A stretch of 64,000 nucleotides of DNA from Lunularia cruciata (GCA_948567375.1 OX419755.1:71428944-71492943), one strand, 5' to 3'; numbered from the stretch's first letter, positions 23,901 through 36,714 are shown. The notes: a model not told the origin generated them from the letters alone. Translations and numbers: made by a program.

Positions 23901-24410
23901 ACCCTACTCCCGTTGGTGGAACTTGCTTACAAAAATTCAGTGAATGCATTCACCCAAGTCACTCTAGTCTTTCTCATGTATGGTGAGCATCCCTTCACAC
24001 CTTCTAACTTGATGAAGATCCATCCAATGGCTACCAAGGTCAATGAAATCAGCACATTTGTTTCTAGAATCTACCAAGGTGTGGAGAGCGCCAAGCACAG
24101 ATTATAGATTGTGCAAAATCAACAAAAGTAGTTTGCTATTGCACACCGTAGGCACATGGAGTTCAATGTTGGGGATCAAGTGTGGCTATCAACAACCAAC
24201 CTCACATTAGTTGGACCTTGTAAGCTCAGACCTTGTTTTATTGGGCTTTTCTTGATTCTTTGTCAAGTCGGCGCTATGGCCTATCACCTTGAGCTACCAC
24301 CACACATGAAGATCCATCCAGTGTTCCATGTTTCCCTACTATGCAAATATGCTCCCCGATCAGGCCACTGTCATTCCACACAAGAAATTTGACCTTGTCC
24401 AACACTCATT
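23901..24410 (+). pseudogene. Integrase C-terminal part of element A (after B)
   Basis: Picks up the A integrase exactly where it broke at 16050: PLVELAYKNSVN, YGEHPFTPSNLM, then VGDQVWLSTTNL and HMKIHPVFHVSLLCKY. Single stops occur near 24105 and 24390. Confidence 0.85.
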
Positions 24411-24416
24411 GATGGC

Positions 24417-24614
24417 ATGGAGGAATATGAAGTGGAGCATATTCTCCAAAAATGCATACGTGGTACTCGCCATCCACGGATGGACTATCTAGTACAATGG
24501 AAATTTTACCTCCTCTATGAAGCAACTTGGAAGCACGTTGCCAATTTGACACATGCACCGATGTTGGTGCAAGCATTTGAGCGACAGCTGCACAATGAAG
24601 ACGTTGTGTCTTAA
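24417..24614 (+). pseudogene. Chromodomain of element A
   Basis: EEYEVEHILQKCIRGTRHPR, then YLVQWKFYLLYEATWKHVANL: the chromodomain fold with the aromatic positions Y/W/Y mostly kept (WKGY is WKFY). Chromodomains at the integrase C-terminus define chromoviruses and direct insertion to marked chromatin. A stop separates it from the rest of integrase. Confidence 0.85.
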
Positions 24615-24627
24615 AAGGAGGGAGATC
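24612..24627 (+). promoter_or_regulatory. Polypurine tract of A
   Basis: TAAAAGGAGGGAGATC directly upstream of the 3' LTR. Confidence 0.75.
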
Positions 24628-25361
24628 TATAATACCAAGAGCTAGCAATATGATCTAGATATGAAATTTGGTTTGGTAACATCTAGAAGATGTTATACAT
24701 GATGGTCAAAATAGATCAGATAGAAATATCACCAAAAGAGTACTTCTACTAATAGGGCAAAAACTAAAATAGACTTGAAGACCTTAGAATCAATAGCTAG
24801 ACATATGATTTAAAGGTGAGAATTAGTTTGGTAACATTTGGAAGGATGTTACACATGATGGACTAAACAAATCAAAAAGAGGTATCACCAAAAGGGGACT
24901 TCTACTAATAGAGTAAGAATTGAAATATGCCTAAAATCTTTGAAGGCAATTTTGAAGGCCTAAACGGATGAATTAGGCCTTGAAAATGTGTAGATCCCCC
25001 CTATAGAGCAAATGATAGCCTTCCTTCTCCCTTGGTTTGTCTCATCAAGAGCTTTCCAATGGTACCTTACTCACATGATTTTGAGATTCCTACAAGAAGA
25101 TTCCCTAAAAGATTCCCTTTGGTCAAAGTTTGTTTGACCAACCAGATAGGACCTGGACCGACATGTCACCCATCCAAGTAAGTAATCTAGTGGTGGAGCT
25201 TGCTGACATGTCACTTATCTGTGTGCCTAATCCTATGGTGGAGCTTCCTTGGAGGAGATCCTCTTGGTCTATATAATAAAGAGAAGGTGCTCCTTTGGGG
25301 CATTGAATGATTGAGTGTGAAATTTGTGTTTTCTCTCTTCTCTTGTCCTTGGAGTATTACA
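24628..25361 (+). repeat. 3' LTR of element A
   Basis: TATAATACC ... GGAGTATTACA. Same layout and TATA-like site as the 5' LTR. Confidence 0.88.
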
Positions 25362-26569
25362 AAAGATAGATAGTGTGACCCCAATATTCAACCTTCTCTT
25401 GGAAAAAATTGCCTTTCTCAAGATGTAGTTTGAGCCCATGAGATCTCAACCTCTCAAACACTTCCAAAAAATATCTCTCATGCTCCTCCATAATAGCAAT
25501 ATGGACCAAATTTCATCAGTATAAAATCAAGCAAAATCCAGTCATACTAAGATCTTGTCTATGATTCTCTAGAGCTCAATATGAGCATTCTTTAAACCAA
25601 ATAGTAAGAATCAAAATTGATATAAAATATCCTTATTGTGGGTATCAATAACTAAATATGCTATTGTGGCCTTATCCTACTCCTTGATCTACAACTGTTG
25701 GTGCCTTGTTCAAATATCCAAATTATGAAAGACCTTTGCGTGCCCAATTTTATCAAATATCTCTCTTGGTGTAGGCATAATATGCCAATCATAGTCTATT
25801 GGTAGATAGAATTATAATCTCCATAGATCTAGCTATTTGTGTAGTTTCTTTGTGTATCTTTCTTGGTTGGCAACATTGTTGTTGAAGCATAATCTCTATG
25901 TGAGATCCCCACCACTACCTCAAAATCTATTGACTCTTGATTTGAATCAAGATTCTCTCCTTATCATTTTTATCTATAGGGATATTGAAAGACTAATGTA
26001 TCACTAATCAGATCAACCTAACATCAAGTCTCTTCAAAGCACCTAAATCCCATATTAAATGGAAAACAACTTGTGTAGCTCTTCAAGAACCTCAAAACTC
26101 TTTGTCTTTCTCCTCTTCTAAGCTTAGGTCCAATGTTTGGCTTGCAAGTTTCATTTGTAACTACTACCAAGATGGAAGAAGCATTGAATAATTGTTACAC
26201 CAAGACCTAGAAGCAATATTGCCATGCCTCCAACTACAAGAGTTCATAACCTTAAAGCAAAAATGTCTCTTTGCTTTGGCCATAAATTCCACATGTCCTC
26301 TATCTATGTCCTAAGTAGACTAAGGATATATCCTAAGTAGACCTTGCTCATTTGGATGTACCCAAGTAGACCACTCTCACTAGTAGTCATTGGCTATTTC
26401 CAAGAATACAATACCCACTTAGCTTATTGCCTCTAGCATGTGCTTGAATTGTCTAATAGGCATAGAACTCACAAGTGTCTAAGTGGTGATGCTTATCAAA
26501 TGCATCTTATGATGCTCAACCAATCCAAGGCTCACAATCCATATCAAAAAGTTCAAGTCCATAGCCTTA
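25362..26569 (-). pseudogene. Relic RT of a further gypsy element (G)
   Basis: Reading the minus strand: GHAKVFHNLDI near 25720, then a catalytic region degraded to FYTDEIW near 25520, and EEHERYFLEVFERLRSHGLKLHLEKGNFFQ near 25430. The last is the conserved stretch after the catalytic motif. Stops are frequent. The fragment is cut by the A LTR on the left and by the E LTR on the right. The distal part (about 26150-26569) has no clear match. Confidence 0.65.
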
Positions 26570-29500
26570 TGTGACAAACCAACAAGTATCACTTTTGTGG
26601 TAATCATGAAGTAAAGTTTGTTCCCACAGAGGTATGAGTAAAAAATGGTCAAATACAAAGTAAAACAATCACAATGTGTAGTTCTTCTTGCTTGTATCTT
26701 TAATCTCTCAGGTAGAAACCACACCCAAAAGAGAGTAACAAGCACTAACTTGCAATCTCGTCACAAAATATCACTCTCATAATCACAACATCAAATCTTT
26801 CCAAACAATCTTGATTGTGATAATTCAAATTTTATCAAAGAAGTCTACTTCATTACAAAACAATCTCACCTCAGAATTGTGTTCCACCCTTCTATTGAAG
26901 GCACAACTTCCTTGATAAAAATTGGTTTGCATCAACTTCATATTGCACTTACAAATGTAGAATACTACCAACACTACAATTTCTCTCAGATCTATCAAGG
27001 CATTGCTTTGATTGCACTTCACTTAGGATCAAACACACAAAATGAAGATCAATGTTGTGGAATCCAACATCCAATAAGCACACTAACTTGCACTTCTAAA
27101 TTCTCCAAACACTCACAAGATTGATACTCAAAATTAAGCTGAAATGACAAGCACTGAGTTACAACCCTTCACTTTATCAACTTCAAAAATATAAATAATG
27201 AATAACAACACAATACAAATGATTCCTTTAAATAGGCTGAGCACTTTGACAATAACTAACTGATATACTATTCTATAACAACTTTACAAAATGCTTCCTT
27301 TAAATAGGTTGAGCACTTTGACAATTAACTAACTAATATACCATTCTATAACAACTTTACCAACCTATAGATCTGAAACGACAATACACCTTTTCATAAC
27401 TGCCTCTTCATAATGGTTACTACTCCAATCCAATGTCAACCTCAACTTTGGTTCCCAAACCTGATTCTACTTCAAGTATTTCCCCTTCTTTGGGTCTATC
27501 TAATAATGCCAAATGTTCTACCATTTCTTCTACTTCTTCATTACAAACTGCAATTGAGCTCATGGGTAATCTATCTACATCTTTATTCTTTGATCCACTT
27601 TTCTCTTATATCTCAAAAAGCTCATCTGAAGTAACTTGCATTCCTATCTCTCTTACTTCGGATTGAATGTTCTTCTTTGGCTTACCTCAAATCTCATCTA
27701 ACTCCTTCCTTGCTACATCTAATCTGAAACAAACATTCTCTCCTACCTCTAACATCTTCCTATCTACTCTCTCCCTTAAACTAATCAATAACTTATTCAA
27801 ATTTACATCCCTTGCTTTCTTCTTCCTTGTCTCCCGTATTAGCAATTTAAATTCATGCAGTCTTGCTTTCTCCAGCTGAACTTTTGATATTGTACCAAGC
27901 ATTACCTTCACTCTCACTTCTACTTCCTCAACCAAAGGAAGATTGATCCATCTTCACCTCGTCTTCCAACTCGGATGTCAATGCTTCCTTCTCCTTTTCA
28001 TTCTGTCTAAGTTGCACTTCCATTCCTCTAATCAACCCTCACAACCTTTCCTCCTCTTGACTTTGTGCAATTAATTCCCTTTGCCAAGCTTGATCTTTCT
28101 CAACAACACTCTATTTTCAAACTATCCAACTCTTGTCCCATCACTACGGCCATAGCTTGTAAATGAATAACTTCTATTCAAGCATCATGCACTTCCACCC
28201 TTAATGTCTTAGTCTTTGCCTTTGATCCCTTTGATCTTTGTCTTGCTTTGCCATTGCTTTGCCTCTCTTTACAAAGTCTTTGGTCAAGCTCTTGATTTCC
28301 TTCCGCTTGAGTTCTACCTCAGCTCAAAGTTCTTCTACTTCCCTTTCTCCTTGGATTAACTTCCTTCTTAACTCCAAACTTTCTTCACTCATATATTATA
28401 CTACTCTCAATTCATCATCCTTCAACTCTGAATGATTTCCTCTAAACTCTTCTCTCTCTCTCTCTTCTTCTTCAGCTGCAACAACAATGGATAGACAATC
28501 TTTGACAAGTACTCCACCCCATCAAAGTCTCTTTCAGTTTCTTGATCTTTGGGCTCTGCATTTTCACTTCTTCTACCTAAGCTTTACTCTAAAGTCTCAA
28601 TCTTCTTACTCTAATAGGCATCTCATCCAAGCTTTCTCCTCCTTCATCTATTGGGCTTGCTTTACTCTATTTTGCAACTGCAATATGTGAACTTCTCTTT
28701 GATCTCATCCCTTTCAAGAACCCCAACTTTAGCTCTGCTTCTTGGGTTTCTTCACTTCTATTTGTGGCAATTCCAAACAAGGAATATCTCTTCCTCCCAT
28801 GCGGTCAATCATGGCATGGAACTCTTGATCTTTGTCCCTAGCATTTGTTCTCTCCTTGTTGCTGAACTTTTAGTTCATCCTCACTTCCATTGCTTGACTC
28901 TTCACTTTGTAGTGTGAGCTTTGATTCTTCTTCTCCTCCTGAGTCTTTTGACTTATACTTGGCTTTGACCTCTGATTTATTTGCTCCCAACAACTCATCA
29001 ATTACCATAATGTTGTATCACAATGTATCACAATACCTTTCTCATCTTTTGGGGCTAAACTAGTGACACCATCTCCGCAAGATGAATCCTCTTTGTTGTC
29101 TTCATAATAGTCATTTCTACCTTCATGGGTTGGCCTGTTCTTGCATAGTGCTCATCACTAATTCAGATATGTTGGATGTATGGCTGCTCTTCCTCATTCA
29201 CTTCTTTTTGTAATCTGGATGACAGTGAGACACCCTCTTCCTTTGCTTTGCTTCCTTTATCAGGTTCAACCTAAAGTAGAAATGTGTGGCAAATGGCACC
29301 AAATAGTGTGGAGCGGCTCAATCTCTCCAACTCTACATCATCTACCATGTTCATTGGTGAAAACACTTTGCCCAATTCACCAATGCTCCTACAAACATCT
29401 GGTGGAAAAATATTGCATGGTGCTTTATCATGTATGTGGTTTGATCTGGCTTGAAGAGTGCCATCATTGCATGGAAAATACTTTGCCTCACCAAGTCTCA

Positions 29501-30438
29501 ATAGATATCAACCTTATATCCATTCTTCATACACATGCAATGAAAGAATTGCAGATTTCTTCAATCTCCTTTGCAGACTCTCCCTGCTTGAGGATGTAGA
29601 CCTAGTTTCCTCACCAACCTCCAATCTCCAATCTGACTTTGTCCATCAAGCCGGATTGCCTCTCTTTTTGTCATCCTTAGGACCCTCCTCACACTCCCTC
29701 ACAACTACTTTTGCCATGAACCCTAGAAAACTCAAGTTCCAATTCCAGGCCAAAAAGGTGATCTAAAGTCTACTCAAAACTTTGATCCTTGCTATCATGT
29801 CTAACCTCTAAATCACATGATTTCTCATTTCAAGTGAGGACTCTTCTTCTTGCACTTCATTGGCATAATGCAATCTCTTGCTCATGGTAGCTGGAAGATA
29901 ATTCTATTGTCTCCTAGTATCAAGATTCTAAGTCCTTCAGGATTGTTAAACATCAAATTATTGGATGGCTTTGCTACAAGCACTCCTTTGGGTTGACTAC
30001 TCAGTGGCTTAGGGTACTTGTGTGACATTTCAAAATCCTCTCAACAAATTCTTGATCTTATAGTTCTTTGCTATGTGATTGTTCTTCCATCATTCTTCAC
30101 TAATAATCACACCTTTTGCATGAGTTCCTGTTGGCACTCTCAAGTTTAGCTGCTTGCGCCTTAGACATTTTCTTGCCTGTACTTTCTTGGTTGATACAAA
30201 AGAAATTTGTTATGCTATCTTTGCATGGGGTTGATCATCCCAAGATGAAGTTTCTGTATTTTGGGTTTCTTGGTGACAAGTCCGATCCAAGTTCTTCTTT
30301 CTTGATATGAAGTAACTTTACTTTGGGTTCAATCCAAAGACATTATTCTCTTTCTTTTACCGTGATTTGGGTTCAATAAAAATTTAATTGTACACTTCTC
30401 TTCAGAATATAACAAAACCAAAAAATGTGGATACCATA
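26570..30438 (-). repeat. 3' LTR of element E (3.87 kb)
   Basis: Element-sense ends are TATGGTATCC (expected TGTGGTACCC) at 30438 and GTTTGTCACA at 26570. It aligns along its whole length with 46895-50745, including the start block, the acidic and coiled-coil ORF and the end block. Confidence 0.82.
27424..29766 (-). pseudogene. LTR-borne ORF of E, 3' LTR copy (degraded)
   Basis: Minus-strand blocks in order: FLAWNWNLSFLGFMAKVV (about 29740), ELGKVFSPMNMVDDVELERL (about 29370), an acidic stretch near 28880, NHSELKDDELRVV (about 28420), and the best kept part 27687-27935. The last reads KARLHEFKLLIRETRKKKAR, then NLNKLLISLRERVDRKMLEV. The C-terminal block VDRLPMSSI is near 27570. It is interrupted by stops and frame changes. 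See the 46895-50745 copy for the composite view. Confidence 0.6.
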
Positions 30439-30456
30439 TATTCCATCCCTCAAATG
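30439..30456 (-). promoter_or_regulatory. Polypurine tract region of E
   Basis: Minus strand reads TTTGAGGGATGGAATA just before the LTR start, the normal position for second-strand priming. Confidence 0.5.
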
Positions 30457-31631
30457 TGAGCATCCCTGCAAATATTGACTTTGGGTTCTTTATACAAGGC
30501 CGAGTCCGTGGTCCAATATTTTCTAACTCTCCACCTGTTTACTCAAGTGGAAAAGGGATTGACCATCAGGTCTGCAAGTTGAATAGAGCAATTTCCATAA
30601 ATGTGCATCACATGGTATGGCCTCATTCACCTTAGATGCAACTTGCTTGGGGAAAATATTTGGCAATTGTCATATAACAACACCAAATTGCCTTCTTGAG
30701 CAGCAACAGGCTTGATTTGCTTGTCATGCTTGAATTTCTACTGTTCTTGTACTTCCTTTGTGGTTTGCATTTCATCATCTCTTTTCTCTTCTAACTACAT
30801 CAATTGATGGATCCAAAGATCTTGGCTTTCTTCTTCCGACAATTGTTCCTCACAATCGAATCCGATATATTGGTACTTCAAATTCAACTAGTAGTATGGG
30901 ATGCAAGCCATATGTTACGAAGTAAGGTGTTTTTTTGGTGGTGATATTTTCAATTTTTCTATATGCCCATGAAGCTGCAAGTAACTTTGTGTCCTAATCA
31001 TAAGCATAATTGACTATCACCTTATTTAGAATTTTGCACAACAATCAGTTTGCTTTCTCCGTTACTCTATTTGCTTTTGGATTGTAAGCAGTTGTCTTTT
31101 GATGTTTAATCTAGAAGTACTTGGTTAATGCTTCCACCAAGGAGTTCAAAAAATAGGTCCCTTGATCATTGACCAATTCTAGAAGACATCTATAACGTGA
31201 AATGATGTTTCACAAAGAAAAATTCTACAATTGTTTCTGCATCATCTCTTTGAGTTGCTCCAACTTCAACCATCTTGGTAGCATAATCAATGCAAACCAA
31301 GATGTATCTCTTCCTTTGAATTGGGTCATTGGTTGAATTGGATCCACAAAATCAATTCCCCATTTCTCAAATGGAGCCAATTGAAAAATGGGTCTCAAAG
31401 GCCATTGGGAAGTAGCTGTTGGCTTTCCTGTTCATTGAAGGCATCACAACTTTTTATATAGGTGTGAGTCTTCTTATATATCATAGGCCACCCATACATT
31501 GATGAAATAATCTTCTTTATGGTATTCTTTAGGGCATAGTGTCCTCTCAATGCTTCTAAGTGTAAGGACTTGATTACTTGTTTGACTTTGTATGCCTCCA
31601 AGCACCTCCAAAGTACTTCATCTTTGCCCAT
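30457..31631 (-). pseudogene. Integrase of element E
   Basis: An open minus-strand piece at 31395-31631 carries the zinc region (HLEALRGHYALKNTIKK ... KSCDAF, the last Cys changed to Phe). The core follows in broken frames (RYILVCIDYATKMVEV-like reading near 31290). The C-terminal part reads GLHPILLVEFEVPIYRIRL near 30880 and YGNCSIQLADL near 30590, close to the LTR. Stops are frequent. The end directly beside the 30438 LTR boundary supports placing the LTR start there. Confidence 0.8.
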
Positions 31632-32160
31632 TTTAAATAAAATGTTGTGTCTTAGCTGGTACGGTCCTATCTTCTTGAAGAAGACTGCCCTTTACTCTGG
31701 GTCTAATCCCTTAGGACAATGGCAAGTGTGTAGATTATGATATTTTGCCACATACCTCATACTTTGCATTGCCATTAAATGATATAACTCTTCATCAAGA
31801 AACCAGTCATTGACTTCCAAGTCTTGGTCTTGAGTTTCCAACCTAGATAGGAAGTTTGAATTCAAATGCAAAGCTCCCTTCCTCACTTGTATAGTGTATG
31901 TGAATTCTTGTAACAAAAAGATCCATCTTGCAATTTGCCTAAACAAATCTACCTTCTTGGCCAAATGTTGCAGAGCATAATGGTCCACATAGAAGACAAA
32001 CTTGTATCCCAACAAATAGTGGCAAAACTTCTTGCAGGCATACACCATTTAGAGTGCTTCTCTTTTAGTTGTTGAATAGTTCTTTTTTGCAACTAAAAGC
32101 TATTGGTTGGCATAGTAAATTGGATAGTCTTTCTTCTTCTCGTCTTTCTGACTTAAGATG
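31632..32160 (-). pseudogene. RNase H of element E
   Basis: Minus-strand readings include VDTLSMAIGVILSQ (about 32180), NYSTTKREALKMVYACKKFCHYLLGYKFVFYVDHYALQHLA and GALHLNSNFLSRLE. An open piece at 31692-32048 (118 codons) covers the second half. Confidence 0.85.
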
Positions 32161-33229
32161 ACTCCGATTGCCATGGATAAAGTATCCACATGTACATGTG
32201 GATACTTTATCCAAATTCAGGGGCATCCTAATTCAGGGCCCTCATAAGTGGTATTTCAACCAATTTCTTCTTTAATTCTTGGAAAGCTTTTTCTTGTTCT
32301 GCTTCCTACAAGTAGTCTTTGGACTTCTTTGAAAGCTTTATCAGGGGTTCTGCAAGCACTGCATAGTTTGATATGAAATGTCTATAGTACCAGACATGTC
32401 ACAAGAAAACACTCAGCTCTTGAATGTTTTCAAGGGATTCCAAAGCTGAGATGACTTTCACCTTCTTGATATCAACTTCAATACCTTGGCTTGAGACTCG
32501 ATGCCCCCAAAAACTACCTTCCTTCATTGCAAAGAAGCATTTCTTTGGGTGTAATGACAAGCCGGAAAAATACTACCTTTCAAAAGTTTGGCAAAGGTAG
32601 TCCAAATGTACTTCTCTTTGCCCAAACACACAAAAATCATCAATGAAGACTTCCACAAATTTGCATAAAAAGTCTTTAAAGATTGCATTCATCATCCACT
32701 TGAAAGAAGTGGGAGCATTACACAACCCACAGGGCATTCGATTGTAAGCAAAGGTAACCCACTCAGTGGTGAATGTGGTTTTATCCTTATCTTCTTCTTG
32801 GATGGATACTTGATTAGAACATGAAAATCCATCAAGAAAACTATAGCAAGGATGACCAGCTACTTGATCCAAAATTGTATTGATAAAAGGTAAGGGATGA
32901 TGACCTTTCCTTGTGATTGAATTTAACTTGCAAAAATCTTAGCACACTTGGATCTTCCCAATCTTCTTCTTTGGAACAATGACAATGGGAGAAAAACACT
33001 CATTGCTCAAGACGGGAAAGATTATTTTGGCCCCTAAGTACTTATCAATTTCAACTTTCATCAAGAGTGAGTACTTCGGGTTCAGGCAATACTACCTTTG
33101 CCAAACCAAAACCACATCTTCAACAAGATCAATCTGATGTTCTCCAAATTGGCATGGAATACCCAACATTTGATCAATCAACCAGGCAAATACATCTTGG
33201 TACTCTATAAACAGGGCAGTGTATCCTGC
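32161..33229 (-). pseudogene. Reverse transcriptase of element E
   Basis: An open piece at 32573-32872 contains FLDGFSCSNQVSI, MPCGLCNAPTSFKWMMNAIF and an intact catalytic block VFIDDFCVFGQ. Upstream (32873-33229) the fingers part is readable (FSPIVIVPKKKIGKIQVC, RKGHHPLPFINTIL) with single stops. The upstream side is cut by the solo LTR at 33230. Confidence 0.88.
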
Positions 33230-33936
33230 TATAATACCAGGGGTTAGCCATATGATCTAGATGTGAAATTTGGTTTGGTAACATTTAGAATAATGTTATA
33301 CATGATGGTCAAAATAGATCAGATAGAAGTATCACCAAAAGAGTACTTCTACTAATAGGGCAGAAACCGAAATAGACTTGAGAACCTTAGAACCAATAGC
33401 TAGACATATGATTTAAAGGTGAGAATTGGTTTGGTAACATCTGGAAGGATGTTACACATGATGGACTAAACAGATCAGAAATAGGTATCACCAAAAGGGG
33501 ACTTCTACTAATAGAGTAGGAACCAAAATATGCCTGAAATCTTTGAAGGCAATTTCGGAGGCCTAAACGGATGAATTAGGCCTCGAAAATGTGTCAATTG
33601 CCCCCTTGCTTTGTCTCGTCGAGAGCTTTCCAACGGTACCTTACTCACGTGATTCTGAGATTCCTATAGGAAGATTCCCTAAAAGATTCCCTCCGGTCAA
33701 AGCTTGTTTGACCAACCAGATAGGACCTAGACCAGACAGGTCACCCATCCAAGTAAGTAATCCAAGGGTGGAGCTTGCTGACATGTCACCTATCTGTGTC
33801 CCTAATCCTATGGTGGAGCTTCCTTGGAGGAGATCCTCTTTGTCTATATAATAAAGAGAAGGTGCTCCCTTGGGGCATCAAATGTTTGAGTGTGCAATTT
33901 GTGTTTTCTCTCTTCTCTTGTCCTCGGAGTATTACA
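33230..33936 (+). mobile_element. Solo LTR of the A family inside E
   Basis: Same ends as the A LTRs (TATAATACC ... GTATTACA) and same layout. Flanked by perfect 5-bp duplications CCTGC at 33225-33229 and 33937-33941. No internal region remains, so this is a product of LTR-LTR recombination. The E coding frame (linker before RT) continues across it. Confidence 0.92.
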
Positions 33937-33941
33937 CCTGC

Positions 33942-34863
33942 CAACTCCTCCAAAGTGACTATCTTCAAAATCTTCAAAATTTTTCCTTTAGATAAGACAA
34001 CATCTTGATAGTCATTGGAATTGATGACTCCTTCAATGTGACCGACTCAGCTTAACCTAAGTTGAACTGCAATCAAACCTCCTTCCTCCAAATTTTTTTC
34101 ACCCAATGCAATGTTGTTTGGGTCTTTGTCTTCAACCTCTACCATGTAGCATTCCAAGTAATTGACTTGGACTTTGTCTTTGGAAGATAAAGATGAAGAA
34201 TTTTTTGGATTCATCTTCATCTTCTGACGAAGTCATTTCCCGAGGTGGGAAACCCTTGTCCAGCTTACAATCACCAACTTTTGGTCATTGGACAAGATGT
34301 CCTTGAACCTCAGCTTTTGCTGGTGCTAATCCACAACAACTTGGGCACTGTACAACTAGGGTCTTCCGATCAACAATGGGTAACCAATTTTGGTTACTGG
34401 TCTCAACATGATGTAATTTAATTTGAAGTGCACCCCTATGATGATCATGTAATATTCAACAGCATACCCAATGGCCGTCTCCTGGTCTGGTCTGCAAACT
34501 TCAAAATTTGAGGTGTTGGCTCAAACATATACCCCAGCCGGTGTGCATTATCCTCAATCATGACATTCACACCAAAATCTGAATCAATGAGTATCAATGT
34601 TATCATGCAACCCATGATCTCCACATCTACTTCAAGTGATCCCAAATCTTCTTGCTCAATACAATAGATTGCATCAAGTCTTTCTTGGTCATCACCCTTA
34701 CTTTCTTGAGGGCTGAACTTAGCTATTCCTTGTACAACTTATTGTCCTCCCACAATTGCTTAAATGTGACATTAGCATTCTTAGATGCCAAATCTGCCAC
34801 AATATTGTATTGGGGTACTCCTCCCAACTTCACCTTCTTTGCCTTTGTCTTTGGGTTTGAAGT
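33942..34863 (-). pseudogene. Protease and protease-RT linker of element E
   Basis: The minus-strand frame 34445-34645 reads MITLILIDSDFGVNVMIEDNAHRLG. This is a retropepsin site where D-S-[GD]-x-G-V-N-V-M is the family form (K has FIDSRYGINVM). A linker near 34040-33945 has INS(N)DYQDVVL and the VTLEELAG stretch, also found in K at about 60620-60700. Stops occur between blocks. Confidence 0.75.
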
Positions 34864-36714
34864 TGTGACAACCCGGCAAATATCACTTTTGCGGTAATTG
34901 GGTAAGTAAAGTTCGTTCCCGTAGAGATACTATGCAAAAATGTCCAAATACAAAGTCAAAAGTCACAATTGCAGTTCTTCTTGGTTTCTTCTTTAATCTC
35001 TCAGGTAGAAACTACACCCAGAAGAGAGAAACAAGCTCACAATCTTGACAACTTGTCATGAATACACCCCTATAATCACATCATAGCAAATTCTATCCAA
35101 ACAACTCTTGATTGTGATGATTCAGATTCTCCCAAAGACGGCACTTCAATGCAAAGAACAATTTTGCCTCAAAATTGTGTTCCACCCCTCCATTGAAGGC
35201 ACAACTTCCTTGATCGAAATTGCTTCACATCAACTTCGTGTTGCATTCACAAATGCAGAATACTACCAACACTACATTCCTCTCAGATCTGTCAGGCATT
35301 GCTCCAATGCATTTCACTCAGGATCAAATACACAGAATGAAGATCAAGGTTGTAGATTCCAACATCCACAGACATATTGACTTGCCCTTTGGAATTCTAC
35401 ACACACTCACAACTACAAACACAAAATTGACAATCGGAATTAAGCTTAAGCGACGAGCACTAAGAACAACACTTCGTTTTATCTATCTTCAGAAATATGA
35501 ATACTGAATAACATTGTCCTGTAAATGCTCCCCTTAAATACTGAAGCAAAGGGCAGTCCTTCCTACCTATGCACCGCTTCCTAACATCTCTTCCTACCTA
35601 CAGATCCCAATTGACAATCTATCTCTTCATATTTGCCTCTTCTTATCTCAAAATTGACACTTATCCCGATCCAATGTCTACCTCATCATCGGCTTCCAAA
35701 CCCGATGATCTTCCTACTACTTCTCCTTCTTTGGGTATAGCTAATTCTACCAATTCCTTCACTATTTCTACTACTTCTACACTACAATCTACAATTGAGC
35801 TCATGTGTAATCCATCTACATCCTTATCTCCTGATCCACTCTTCTCTAATATATCAAATAACAAGTCCGATGACACCTGTACTCCTACTTCTGCAACATC
35901 GGGTCTAATTACAATCAATTACTTTGCTAATTCTACTATATCCTCATCACAAATTGTAATTGAAAGCATGGGTACACTATTTACATCTTCAATTTGTAAC
36001 ACACTTTCCCCTAATCGCTCATGTTATTGACCCGGAGACACTTACAATCTGATCTTGCACTTTGGGTTTATTCACTACTACTACTTCTCTTTCAATTCTT
36101 GTTCCATCTTCAATTGGAACTGAAATTGAAGTCACGTGTATCCTAACTATCTATTCTTTTTCTATCCTAGCTCTCTCTAATGGCTCTAGCAAGATTCTCG
36201 AATTCATCTTCATTGCACTCCGAGGTCCAACTATCTCAGATACAATCATCTTTGTCTTGAGTCGAAGAAGCCTCTAACCCGAAGTTGTGTAAACCTGAAG
36301 TCCGAAGTCCGAAGTCCGAAGACGCCAACCCGAAGACACTAAACTACTTTGTACAGTTACTCACAAAACTTTAAATACTTGTAACTTCTTCTACAGACCT
36401 CCAAACTTTGCGATTTTGGTGGCAAAAGAAAGCCCTGAACGAGACGCTTCCAACGAGATATAGTACACTTGATTTGGACTTGTGAAAATTGAGATATAGC
36501 CCCCGCAAGAATCTCGACCTGTAACTTCCATTCCTCCTTCGGGTCTGCACTCTTTCAATCCTGGCTGAGTCCTTCATTTGACACAAAGTCGACTTCTTTG
36601 GGCTTGATCAAAATACAAATTTCCTCTCATTTCTTCTCCATTTGGTTTCAATTTGGTTTTAGCAAGGCACTTCTTCTTCAAAACTCGTCCAAAATGAAAA
36701 ATATGGGTACCACA
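34864..36714 (-). mobile_element. Solo E-type LTR (subfamily 2) inside E
   Basis: Element-sense ends TGTGGTACCC (36714) and GGTTGTCACA (34864). Flanks GAAGT (34859-34863) and AAAGT (36715-36719) agree at 4 of 5 bases. It is shorter than the E LTRs (1.85 kb). Its sequence is closer to the LTR at 62260 than to E's own LTRs. It carries a CCGAAGT heptamer repeat at about 36296-36322. Confidence 0.8.
35661..35918 (-). pseudogene. C-terminal remnant of the LTR-borne ORF
   Basis: 85 open codons: PDVAEVGVQVSSDLLFDILE ... DVDGLHMSSIVDCSVEVVEIVK ... SSGLEADDEVDIGSG. This matches the end of the ORF at 63059-63892 almost residue for residue. Confidence 0.65.

Larger units (their letters stand above)
10910..25361 (+). 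mobile_element. Element A: decayed Ty3/gypsy chromovirus, split by element B
   Basis: LTRs lie at 10910-11646 and 24628-25361. Inside, the order is PBS, gag, PR, RT, RNase H, INT, chromodomain, PPT, all on the + strand. Element B (16051-23896) sits inside the integrase. Without B and one 4-bp duplication the element would be about 6.6 kb, normal for a chromovirus. Stops and frameshifts occur throughout, and catalytic residues of RT, RNase H and INT are changed, so it cannot move on its own. The flanks 10905-10909 (ACTGC) and 25362-25366 (AAAGA) do not match, so a target duplication is not seen. Confidence 0.88.

Noticed and set aside
27413..30310. Many plus-strand ORFs of 60-140 codons in the E LTRs
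   Set aside because: They are the opposite strand of the LTR-borne ORF; not conserved in frame between LTR copies and without motifs.
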